Of a DNA stretch of 64,000 bases, positions 53,388 to 64,000 are shown piece after piece; positions within the stretch are counted from its first letter, which is position 1; each line of letters opens with the position of its first letter. The notes under the pieces were generated by a model. It was not told the DNA's origin, did not search any database, and was given only the letters and a program-made list of their open reading frames with translations. Location: positions 551,111-615,110 of the forward strand of contig NZ_JYNL01000020.1 of assembly GCF_001044235.1 (NCBI RefSeq). The letters run 5' to 3'. A program made the position numbers and the translations under genes. The DNA comes from Mycolicibacterium chlorophenolicum. GTDB lineage: Bacteria; Actinomycetota; Actinomycetes; Mycobacteriales; Mycobacteriaceae.

Positions 53388-54212
53388 GTGCGACGAGGAT
53401 TCGCGGGGCTGACGCTCGCCCTGTGCGTGACGCTGGTCGCGCCCGTTCCGCTCTCCGCCGCGCAACCTGACGTCGAACCCGCTGCGGCACAAGCGCTTCC
53501 GCAAGGACCCGCGCAGGCCTGGCTGGTCGCCGACTTGGACACCGGCCGGGTGCTGGCCAGCCGCGACCCGTACGGCCGCTACGCCCCGGCCAGCACGATC
53601 AAGGTGCTGCTGGCGATGGTGGTGCTCGACCACCTCCGGCCGGACAACTTCGCCAGGGCCAACACCTCGCACACCGAGGTCGAATGTTCCTGTGTCGGTT
53701 TGCAGCCGGGGCAGGCCTACACCACCCAGCAGCTGCTCTCGGCGCTGCTGATGGTGTCGGGCAACGATGCCGCGAACATGCTCGCCGACATGCTCGGCGG
53801 CTCGGCGGTCGCGGTCGCCGCGATGAATCGCAAAGCGGCCCTCGTCGGCGCGCGGGCGACGAAGGCGTCGTCACCGTCCGGGCTGGACGGCCCCGGCTGG
53901 GAGTCGATCACCTCGCCGCACGACCTCGCGGTGATCCTGCGTGCGGCGCTGCAGTATCCGCTGATCGCCGCGATCATGCGTGCGCCGACGGCGCCGTTCC
54001 CGGGTAAGACCCTGCACAACCAGAACGAGCTGCTGACCCGCTATCCCGGGGATCTGGCCGGCAAGACCGGATACACCAATCTGGCGCGCAAGACCTATAT
54101 CGGGGCCGCCCAGCGCGGCAGCCGACGGCTGGTGGTCGTGCAGATGTACGGCAGCGGCGACCTGTACGGCCAGGCCATCGACCTGTTCGACTGGGGCTTC
54201 CGCCAGCCCTGA
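53388..54212 (+). CDS. D-alanyl-D-alanine carboxypeptidase paralogue
   Basis: A 274-aa secreted PBP, GTG start. Signal peptide MRRGFAGLTLALCVTLVAPV, then STIK, SGN in LLMVSGNDAANMLADMLGGS and KTG in GKTGYTNLARKTY. Strongly similar to the upstream enzyme (GxYAPASTIKVLLA, VSGNDAAN) and so a tandem duplicate; it lacks that enzyme's C-terminal extra 20 residues. Both should be active serine enzymes. Convergent with the amidohydrolase. Confidence 0.9.
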   Translation: MRRGFAGLTLALCVTLVAPVPLSAAQPDVEPAAAQALPQGPAQAWLVADLDTGRVLASRDPYGRYAPASTIKVLLAMVVLDHLRPDNFARANTSHTEVECSCVGLQPGQAYTTQQLLSALLMVSGNDAANMLADMLGGSAVAVAAMNRKAALVGARATKASSPSGLDGPGWESITSPHDLAVILRAALQYPLIAAIMRAPTAPFPGKTLHNQNELLTRYPGDLAGKTGYTNLARKTYIGAAQRGSRRLVVVQMYGSGDLYGQAIDLFDWGFRQP

Positions 54213-54285
54213 GACGCACGGTCGCCGAACGTGCACACACGGTCGCGGATCGGCCGCAGCCACGATCATGGCGGCACACTCGCGG

Positions 54286-55358
54286 TCAGTAGACGACGCC
54301 GCGCAGGATGATGCGCGACGGTGCGGCGAGCACATCGGGTCCGGACCGGGGATCGTCGGCGTAGCACACCAGATCGGCCGACGCGCCGTGCTCGAGACCA
54401 GGGCGGCGCAGCCACTCGCGGGCGTCCCAGCAGGCCGCGCCCAGCGCCTCGGTCGGCGTCATGCCGATACCCTTGAGCGCCTCCACCTCGTCGGCGATGC
54501 GGCCGTGCGCGACGGTACTGCCGGCGTCGGAACCGGCATAGATCGGCACACCGGCCTCGCGGGCGGCGGCGATCCGGGGCCCGCAGCTCTGGTACAGGGC
54601 CCGCATGTGCTGCTGGTAGCGCGGATACTTCTCGGCGGCCGCGGCGATCCCGGGGAAGTTCTCGATGTTGATCAGCGTCGGTACCAGCGCGGTGCCGTAC
54701 TCGACCATCAGGTCCACGGTGTCGTCGGTGAGCCCGGTGCCGTGTTCGATGCAGTCGATGCCGGCCCGGATCAGGCCCGGCAGCGCGTCCTCGCTGAACA
54801 CGTGCGCGGTGACGCGCGCCCCGTTGGCGTGTGCCGCGTCGATCGCGGCCTCGAGCACGTCGTCGGACCACAGCGGCGCCAGATCCCCGAGGTCGCGGTC
54901 GATCCAGTCCCCCACCAGCTTGACCCAGCCGTCCCCCCAGCGGGCCTGCCGGGCGATCGCGTCGGGAAGCTGCCATTCGTCCTCGAGTTCGATCGCGAAG
55001 CCGCGCTGGTAGCGCTTGGGCCGGGCGAGGTGGCGGCCCGCCCGGATGATGCGCGGCATGTCGGCGCGATCGTCGAAACCGCGGGTGTCGGTCGGGGAGC
55101 CGGCGTCGCGCAGCAGCAGCGCACCGACGGCGCGCTCGGTCTCGGCCTGCGCGATGGTCTCGTCCATCGGGATCTCGCCGTGCTGGCCGAGGCCGACATG
55201 GCAGTGCGCGTCGACCAGGCCGGGCAGGATCCACCCGCCGTCCCACACGGTCTCGGCGCCCTGCGCGGGCTCGGCGCTGAGCCGGCCGTCGACCACCCAC
55301 CACTCGACCGGTTCGCCGTCGGGCAGACCGCGACCGCGCACATGCAGCGGCGCCGCCA

Positions 55359-55359
<1 letters not shown>
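54286..55359 (-). CDS. Amidohydrolase family protein
   Basis: A 357-aa metal-dependent hydrolase (Rv2915c position). Metal sites: LVDAHCHVGL (HxH), the bridging Lys in WVKLVGD, His in VTAHVFSED and EHGTGL, and Asp in YAGSDAGS. Such proteins hydrolyse cyclic amides, peptides or similar; this branch is uncharacterised. ATG overlaps the ffh stop (TGATG), so it follows ffh on the same transcript. Confidence 0.88.
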
Positions 55360-56921
<1,562 letters not shown>

Positions 56922-57031
56922 CTCGTCAGCCTAACGGTCCCGGTGGCGGGGAGAGAACCGCGCTGACCTCTGGTCGCATGCGACGGCCAGCCGATACCGT
57001 GAGGGCCACCCGACAATCCCGCGGAGGCTCC

Positions 57032-59224
57032 GTGACAGCGATCGACGTCCCTCTCACCACCTCGCGCCCGGACTCCGGGCCCTCCCGGGGTTCCACCACC
57101 CACATCAGCCAGTGCACGCTGTGCGAGGCCCACTGCGGCCTGCATGTCACGGTCACCGACGGGCAGGTCACCCGCATCGAGGGCAATCCCGACGACGTGC
57201 TGTCGCACGGCTACATCTGCCCCAAGGCCACCGCGATGGGCGGACTGCACCACGATCCCGACCGGGTGCGCACTCCGCTGCGCCGCGTCGGAGACCGCTT
57301 CGAGCCGATCGGCTGGGACGCGGCGTTCGCCGAGATCGGGCAGCGGCTGCGCGCGGTGCGCGCGAGGACCGGCACCAACTCGCTGGGCATGTACCTGGGC
57401 AACCCGGCGGCCCACAGCTCCGGGGCGGCCTACGGGTTCTTGCTGAGCCGGGCGCTGCGCACCCCGAACTTCTTCACCGCGTCGTCGATCGACCAGATGC
57501 CGCACGAGTTCGCGGCGTGGAAGGTGTTCGGATCCAACGCACTGATCCCTGTCACCGACATCGACCGCACCCAGCGGCTGGTGATTCTCGGGGCCAATCC
57601 CGCGGTCTCCAACGGATCGCTGTCGATCATGCCCGGCGCGAAGCGACGGATCCGGGCGATCCGGGAACGCGGTGGCACCGTCGTCGTCGTCGACCCACGC
57701 CGCACGGAGACCGCCCGCCTGGCCGACCAGCACGTCGCGGTCCGCCCCGGTGGAGACCTGTTCCTGCTGCTGGGCATGCTGCACGTCCTGCTCGCCGAAA
57801 AGCTCTGCGACACCCGCGCCATCGCCGCCCAGACGACCGGGATCGCCGAGCTCGCCGATCTCATCGCCGACGCCACCCCGGAGGCGATGGCCCCCCGCGC
57901 GGGAGTCTCCGCAGAGACCATCCGCACGCTGGCCCGCGAGCACGCCGCGGCCGAGTCCGCGGCGATCTACGCGCGGATCGGCATCTGCCAGCAGCCGACG
58001 GGCACACTGGTGAGCTGGCTGGTGATGGTCCTCAACACCGTCACGGGGAACCTGGACCGCGCGGGCGGCACCATGTTCACCACGCCCGTGGCCGATGTGC
58101 CGAGGCTCGCCAAACGGATACCGTTCCGGCCGGGCCGCTACACCGACCGGTCGGGCCGCTACGGGTCGTTCCGCTCGGAGCTGCCCGCCGTCGTCATGGC
58201 CGATGAGATCCTCAGCCCTGGCCCCGGCCAGATCCGGGCGATGATCACCTACGCCGGCAACCCGGTCTCGTCGATCCCCCAGCGCGGCCGGCTCGACGAG
58301 GCGCTGGCGTCGCTCGACCTGTACGTGGCGGTCGACATGTACGTCACGGAGACCACGCGGCACGCCGACTTCATCCTGCCGCCAGTGTCGCCGCTGGAGC
58401 GCGACGACGTCAGCCTGCTCACGCCGGTGTTCCAGGTGCGCAATACCGTTCGCTATCAACACCGTTCGTTCGACCCGCCGTCCAGCGGCCTCGAGGACTG
58501 GGAGATCCTGACGCGCTTGGCGCTCGAGTTGCTGCCGCGGCCGCTGCGATCACTGCCCGGCCCGCTGCGGTCGCGACTGGTCTCGGCGATCAACCCGTTG
58601 CGACTGGCGGCACTGGCCGTGGCCACCGGGCCGCACGGACGACTTCGCAAGGGCCGCAACGGCATCACCATGCGGCAGATCCGCAGCAGCCCGGGCGGTG
58701 TCGATCTCGGTCCGCTGCGCCCTCGGCTACGCGAGGTGATCGCCACCGAGGACCGGCGGGTCCATCTGGCGCCCACCGAGTTCGTCGCCGCTGCCCGCGC
58801 GCACCTGCGCGACGCGGACCGCGGGGTGTCCGACGGCTACGATCTGCAGTTGATCGGCCGACGGCAGCTCAGGAGCAACAACTCGTGGCTGCACAACGTC
58901 CCGTCGATGACGGGCGGAAGCAACCGGTGCACGGCCCTGATGCACCCGGACGACGCGGCGTCGCGCGGTCTGGTCGACGGCGACACCGTGTGCGTCTCCT
59001 CCGCTGTCGGCAGCATCGAGGTGCCACTGGACATCACCACGGACATCCGCCCCGGAACCATTGCGATACCGCATGGTTGGGGCCATCGCGACACCGGGTG
59101 GCGCCACGCACGCACCTTGGCCGGCGCCAACGTCAACGCCTTGCACGACCCGGATCTCGTCGACGCGTTCACCGGCACCGCGGCCGTCAACGGCACGTGG
59201 GTGTCGGTCACCCCCGCCGGCTAG
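57032..59224 (+). CDS. Molybdopterin-dependent oxidoreductase (FdhF-like)
   Basis: About 730 aa. The [4Fe-4S] motif is C-x2-C-x3-C plus a distal Cys: [12 protein letters not shown] and YICPKA. Mo-bis-MGD-binding folds follow ([46 protein letters not shown]) and the C-terminal dinucleotide domain ([20 protein letters not shown]). Similar to mycobacterial fdhF (Rv2900c), but an authentic formate dehydrogenase Sec/Cys is not identifiable. GTG 57032 has GCGGAGG upstream. No electron-transfer subunit or fdhD is adjacent. Confidence 0.83.
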   Translation: MTAIDVPLTTSRPDSGPSRGSTTHISQCTLCEAHCGLHVTVTDGQVTRIEGNPDDVLSHGYICPKATAMGGLHHDPDRVRTPLRRVGDRFEPIGWDAAFAEIGQRLRAVRARTGTNSLGMYLGNPAAHSSGAAYGFLLSRALRTPNFFTASSIDQMPHEFAAWKVFGSNALIPVTDIDRTQRLVILGANPAVSNGSLSIMPGAKRRIRAIRERGGTVVVVDPRRTETARLADQHVAVRPGGDLFLLLGMLHVLLAEKLCDTRAIAAQTTGIAELADLIADATPEAMAPRAGVSAETIRTLAREHAAAESAAIYARIGICQQPTGTLVSWLVMVLNTVTGNLDRAGGTMFTTPVADVPRLAKRIPFRPGRYTDRSGRYGSFRSELPAVVMADEILSPGPGQIRAMITYAGNPVSSIPQRGRLDEALASLDLYVAVDMYVTETTRHADFILPPVSPLERDDVSLLTPVFQVRNTVRYQHRSFDPPSSGLEDWEILTRLALELLPRPLRSLPGPLRSRLVSAINPLRLAALAVATGPHGRLRKGRNGITMRQIRSSPGGVDLGPLRPRLREVIATEDRRVHLAPTEFVAAARAHLRDADRGVSDGYDLQLIGRRQLRSNNSWLHNVPSMTGGSNRCTALMHPDDAASRGLVDGDTVCVSSAVGSIEVPLDITTDIRPGTIAIPHGWGHRDTGWRHARTLAGANVNALHDPDLVDAFTGTAAVNGTWVSVTPAG

Positions 59225-61686
59225 CTGGCTTCTTCGACCGGCGCCGGGGGTGCGGGCAGCACCGCGAACAGGTCCCGTTCCAGGGTCTGCCGGATCGCGC
59301 CGTCCCCGCCGGCGGGCAGCACGATGCCGAAGGCGTCGACGACCGAGGATCCCAGCGTGGTGACCTTCGCCCAGGCGATATCCGCACCGGCACGCTCGAA
59401 CACCGCGGTCAACATCGTCAGCAGGCCGGTCCGATCGGTGGTGCGGACCTCGACCACCGCGCGGCCGGGGGCGTCGCCGTCGTGCCACAGCACCCGTGGA
59501 GGCGCCGCGGGGGCGTGGATCGGGACCGCGGCCCGCACCTCGCCGGCGCGCCCCGCCGGCGCGGCGTCGGCACCCTTCTTCTCCAGCGTGCCGACCACGT
59601 CCAGGTCCCCGTCGAGGGCCAGGATCAGTTGCTGGCGCAGCAGTTCGGCCGCCGGCGGCGTCCCGAAGTGCGGCGACACCACGAAGGTGTTGATCGCTGC
59701 ACCCTCGTGACCGTTGACCGACGCCGAGTGCACCCGCAGCGAATTGAGCGCGAGCACTCCGGCCGCCTTGGACAGCAGCCCGCGGCGATCCGGCGCGATC
59801 ATCGTGACGTGGTAGATGTGCGGGCTGTCGGCCGGGGTCAGCTCGACGTGCACGCCGGGCTCGGCGGCCAGCGAGATGAACCGTGGCTCAACGGGATCCG
59901 GCTGCGGGAGCGGCTCCCCCGCCATCACCAGCCGGCAGCGCCTGACCAGGTCGCCGATCAGCGAGGCCTTCCAGTCTCCCCACACCCCGGGCCCGGTGGC
60001 CAGCGAGTCGGCCTCCGCCAGCACGTGCAGCAGTTCGAGCACCACCAGGTCACCGCCGAGGGCCTCGACGACGCCGGCGATCGTCGCCGGATCCTGCAGG
60101 TCGCGCCGGGTCGCGGTGTGCGGGAGCAGCAGGTGGTGACGCACCACCGTGGCCAGGATCGTGATGTCGGACGGCCACAGGCCCAGCCTGCTGCCGATCT
60201 GGTGGGCCAGTTCGGCGCCGATCACGCTGTGGTCCCCGCCGCGGCCCTTGCCGATGTCGTGCACCAGCGCGCCGAGCACCAGCAGATCGGGACGCGACAC
60301 CCGGGTCGTGAATGCGCTTGCGCGGGAGACGGTTTCGACGAGGTGACGATCCACGGTCCAGATGTGGACGACATCGCGCGGCGGCAGGTCCCGGACGGCG
60401 CCCCACTCCGGGAACAACCGGCCCCACAGCCCGGTGCGGTCCAGGGCCTCGATGGTGCCGACGGCCGACGGCCCCGCGGCGAGCATCACCAGGAGATCCT
60501 TCAGCGCCTGACGCGGCCACGGGGTGCGCAGTTCGGGGGCGGTCTCGACCAGCCGGCTCAGCGTGGATGCGGCCATCGGCAGCCCGGTGGTCGCCGATGC
60601 GGCCGCCACCCGCAGGATCAGCCCGGGATCCCGCTCGGGCCGGGCGTCACGGGCCAGGATGACCTCGCCGTTGAACTCGATGACCCCTTCGTCGAGGGGG
60701 CGGCGCACCGGTCTGCGTAGCGCGGCGAGCCCGCGGCGCGGCAGCGCGTTGCCCGCGGTCCGGATGCCGGCGTCGACGTAGTAGCTGACGGTCCGTGCTG
60801 CGTCGGAGAGCATGCGGGCCAGATCGAACCGGTCCCCGATCCGCAGCGACGCCCCGATCTCGTCGGCGTGCTGAGCGAGCAGCAGCTCCCGGCCGCGGCC
60901 GGCGACCCGGTGCAATTCGGTGCGCACGTTGAGAAGTGCGAGATGCGCTTCGCCCAGCGTCTCGGTGGGCGAAGCCAGGGACCGGCTCGGGTACACGTCG
61001 GCCAGCTGCGCGATCGCCAGCGCGTTGAGCAGCTGCACGTCGCGCAGGCCGCCGCGGCCGCATTTGAGATCCGGTTCGGCGCGGTGCGCGATCTGTCCGC
61101 TGCGCTGCCACCGGGCGCGGGTGTGCTCGACGAGTTCGTCGAACCGCGAGGCGATTCCGGTGCGCCACTGCCTGCGCGCCCCGCCGATCAGCAGCGAGGA
61201 CAGATCGGCGTCCCCGGCGATGTGGCGGGCCTCGAGCATCGCCAGGCCGGCGGAGATGTCCTCGCCGGCCACGCGCAGCGCCTCGGGTACCGTGCGCACG
61301 CTGTGGTCGAGTCGAATGTTGGCGTCCCACAACGGATACCACAGCAGTTCGGCGACCTCACCGACGATGTCGTCCGGCATGTTGTCGTGCAGCAGCATCA
61401 GATCGAGGTCGGAGTACGGCAGCACCTCGCCGCGGCCGAGGCCACCGGTGGCCACGATGGCGAACCCACTGGTCGCCGTGATGCCGATGTCGGTCGCCTT
61501 GGTGGTGAGCCAGAAGTCGTAGAGGTCGAGCAGCGCATCACGCAGCGCGGCCGAGTCCAGGCGGGCCCCGCCGGACCGCAGCTGCTCGACGGCAGCGGTG
61601 AGATCCGTTGCGGGGCGGGAAGAGCCCGCCGCCGGACGCTCCCATCGGGGAGCGCCGGCGGCGGATCGGGGTTTGCGTTCGCTCAC
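59221..61686 (-). CDS. glnD: [Protein-PII] uridylyl/adenylyltransferase GlnD
   Basis: An 821-aa sensor enzyme: nucleotidyltransferase domain ([20 protein letters not shown]), HD domain ([20 protein letters not shown]) and two C-terminal ACT domains ([37 protein letters not shown]). In actinobacteria it adenylylates PII at low nitrogen and removes the tag at high nitrogen. GTG 61686 is the start: GGAGG lies 7 nt upstream. A GTG 18 nt further upstream (61704) is unlikely. A stem-loop covers that ribosome-binding site. Confidence 0.95.
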   Translation of the reverse strand: MSERKPRSAAGAPRWERPAAGSSRPATDLTAAVEQLRSGGARLDSAALRDALLDLYDFWLTTKATDIGITATSGFAIVATGGLGRGEVLPYSDLDLMLLHDNMPDDIVGEVAELLWYPLWDANIRLDHSVRTVPEALRVAGEDISAGLAMLEARHIAGDADLSSLLIGGARRQWRTGIASRFDELVEHTRARWQRSGQIAHRAEPDLKCGRGGLRDVQLLNALAIAQLADVYPSRSLASPTETLGEAHLALLNVRTELHRVAGRGRELLLAQHADEIGASLRIGDRFDLARMLSDAARTVSYYVDAGIRTAGNALPRRGLAALRRPVRRPLDEGVIEFNGEVILARDARPERDPGLILRVAAASATTGLPMAASTLSRLVETAPELRTPWPRQALKDLLVMLAAGPSAVGTIEALDRTGLWGRLFPEWGAVRDLPPRDVVHIWTVDRHLVETVSRASAFTTRVSRPDLLVLGALVHDIGKGRGGDHSVIGAELAHQIGSRLGLWPSDITILATVVRHHLLLPHTATRRDLQDPATIAGVVEALGGDLVVLELLHVLAEADSLATGPGVWGDWKASLIGDLVRRCRLVMAGEPLPQPDPVEPRFISLAAEPGVHVELTPADSPHIYHVTMIAPDRRGLLSKAAGVLALNSLRVHSASVNGHEGAAINTFVVSPHFGTPPAAELLRQQLILALDGDLDVVGTLEKKGADAAPAGRAGEVRAAVPIHAPAAPPRVLWHDGDAPGRAVVEVRTTDRTGLLTMLTAVFERAGADIAWAKVTTLGSSVVDAFGIVLPAGGDGAIRQTLERDLFAVLPAPPAPVEEAS

Positions 61687-61694
61687 GAGTTGTC

Positions 61695-61742
61695 CTCCCG
61701 GCACTTGACGATCCAGCGCTCACACGGCCCGAGTGCCGGGAG
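61695..61742 (-). promoter_or_regulatory. Intercistronic stem-loop covering the glnD ribosome-binding site
   Basis: CTCCCGGCACT (61695-61705) pairs perfectly with AGTGCCGGGAG (61732-61742), and flanking bases extend the stem imperfectly. On the transcript the 3' arm contains GGGAG of the glnD Shine-Dalgarno. It could lower glnD translation relative to glnB or act as an attenuator. Confidence 0.6.
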
Positions 61743-61768
61743 ACGACTCTGCTTCTAGACGGCGCCGG

Positions 61769-63495
<1,727 letters not shown>

Positions 63496-63572
63496 TCGCA
63501 GATTCCTCCTTCGACATGCCACAGCCGCGCCGGTGACGACCGTTGACCTGGGCATGACAATGCGCAGTGGTT

Positions 63573-63642
63573 GTTTCGCCGATGACGCACTGGTGTTTCG
63601 CTCGTGTGAACGGATCACCCGGTGACGTTTCGCTGCTGTTAC
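63573..63642 (-). promoter_or_regulatory. Phased GlnR-type half-sites upstream of amt
   Basis: On the minus strand GTAAC-AGCAGC-GAAAC (63642-63627) matches the actinobacterial GlnR consensus GTnAC-n6-GnAAC. Upstream sites GTTTC (63573), GACGC (63584), GTTTC (63595) and GTGAA (63606) on the + strand follow at exact 11-bp steps. The array lies 78-147 nt before the amt start codon. GlnR regulates amt-glnB-glnD in mycobacteria; binding here is inferred from the match. Confidence 0.72.
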
Positions 63643-63681
63643 ATCATGGGATTCGCAGCGAACAGGAGGCGGCGCGGGACG

Positions 63682-64000
63682 CTAGCCGAGCAACGCGTCG
63701 ACGAACGCCGCGGGCTCGAACGGCGCGAGATCGTCGGGTCCCTCGCCGAGGCCGACGAGCTTCACGGGCACCCCGAGTTCCTGCTGGACGCGGAACACGA
63801 TGCCGCCCTTGGCGGTGCCGTCGAGCTTGGTCAGCACGACCCCGGTGATGTCGACGACCTCGGCGAAAACCCGGGCCTGCGGGAGGCTGTTCTGACCGAT
63901 GGTGGCGTCGAGCACGAGCAGTACCTCGTCGACGGCCGCCCGTTTGCTCACCACCCGCTTGACCTTGCCGAGCTCGTCCATCAGGCCGGTCTTGGTGTGC
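63682..64000 (-). CDS. ftsY: Signal recognition particle receptor FtsY, C-terminal fragment (cut by window edge)
   Basis: The C-terminal ~105 residues of the SRP receptor GTPase. VLLVLDATIGQNSLPQARVF, VLTKLDGTAKGGIVFRVQQE and VKLVGLGEGPDDLAPFEPAA are the G3-G5 region and end of the NG domain. It continues to the right of the window. It docks Ffh-bound ribosomes to the translocon; its partner gene ffh is at 55359. It is followed by the amt operon on the same strand. Confidence 0.95.
   Translation of the reverse strand, partial: HTKTGLMDELGKVKRVVSKRAAVDEVLLVLDATIGQNSLPQARVFAEVVDITGVVLTKLDGTAKGGIVFRVQQELGVPVKLVGLGEGPDDLAPFEPAAFVDALLG

Overview
The window is a 64 kb stretch of a high-GC chromosome that reads as a fast-growing mycobacterium (Mycobacterium/Mycolicibacterium type). 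The evidence is gene order. From about 9.1 kb rightwards the core genes rlmN-cdsA-frr-pyrH, tsf-rpsB-(M23 peptidase), xerC, viuB-like, dprA-comM-yraN, DUF2469-rnhB-lepB-rplS, lppW-like, trmD-rimM-KH-rpsP, dacB, amidohydrolase-ffh, glnD-glnB-amt and ftsY follow the order I know from Mycobacterium tuberculosis (about Rv2880c to Rv2921c). Blocks absent from that species are inserted between them. GTG starts, ATGA/GTGA/TGATG stop-start overlaps and strong third-position GC are typical of the group. I see no rRNA, tRNA, insertion sequence, prophage or CRISPR array.

Layout. (1) 1-9,094: an accessory catabolic cluster. A leftward translationally coupled operon (NIPSNAP-like protein, cytochrome P450, zinc alcohol dehydrogenase, HpcH/HpaI aldolase, SDR, FAD monooxygenase cut by the window edge) faces a rightward SMP-30 lactonase-like/thioesterase pair, a CaiB-type CoA transferase and a phosphotransferase-TetR pair. 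Two divergent intergenic regions share a GCTTTACAA motif, which suggests one regulon. (2) 9,110-12,507: rlmN, cdsA, frr, pyrH. (3) 12,618-24,824: accessory block with a frameshifted methyltransferase facing a MarR regulator, galE plus a LuxR-type response regulator, an operon of two FtsX-like permeases, an ABC ATPase, an amino-acid/amine permease and a copper amine oxidase, then an amidase and an exopolysaccharide-initiating sugar-phosphate transferase. (4) 25,119-35,340: tsf-rpsB with a structured leader, a secreted M23 peptidase, a tautomerase/AhpD-like/HxlR group, xerC, lactate 2-monooxygenase, a siderophore-reductase-like gene facing a TetR gene with a near-perfect operator, an alkyltransferase-like protein, and a divergent pair made of a Gly/Cys-tailed membrane protein and a 'DEAWH' protein. 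(5) 35,380-45,824: dprA-comM-yraN, DUF1206, an unusual adenylation-carrier-membrane acyltransferase fusion, thioesterase and CoA transferase, HAD phosphatase, DUF2469, rnhB. (6) 45,842-56,921: lepB, rplS, two tandem beta-lactamase-fold lipoproteins, trmD-rimM-KH-rpsP, two SnoaL-like genes, two D,D-carboxypeptidase paralogues, amidohydrolase, ffh. (7) 57,032-64,000: a molybdopterin oxidoreductase, the PII nitrogen operon amt-glnB-glnD with phased GlnR-type half-sites, and the 3' end of ftsY.

How the parts work together: region 1 looks like a pathway that oxidises an organic substrate (P450, ADH, SDR, FAD enzyme), opens a lactone or cleaves C-C bonds (SMP-30, aldolase) and handles CoA esters (CoA transferase, thioesterase); the substrate cannot be read from sequence. 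The amine-oxidase operon pairs a deaminating oxidase with its probable importer. The right-hand end is housekeeping: ribosome parts, tRNA/rRNA modification, SRP targeting (ffh and ftsY), cell-wall trimming and nitrogen control. The observations most worth following are the adenylation-carrier-acyltransferase fusion, the Gly/Cys-tail/DEAWH pair, the 4-bp duplication that breaks the methyltransferase, the hairpin that overlaps the glnD ribosome-binding site, and the set of short, precise candidate operators.
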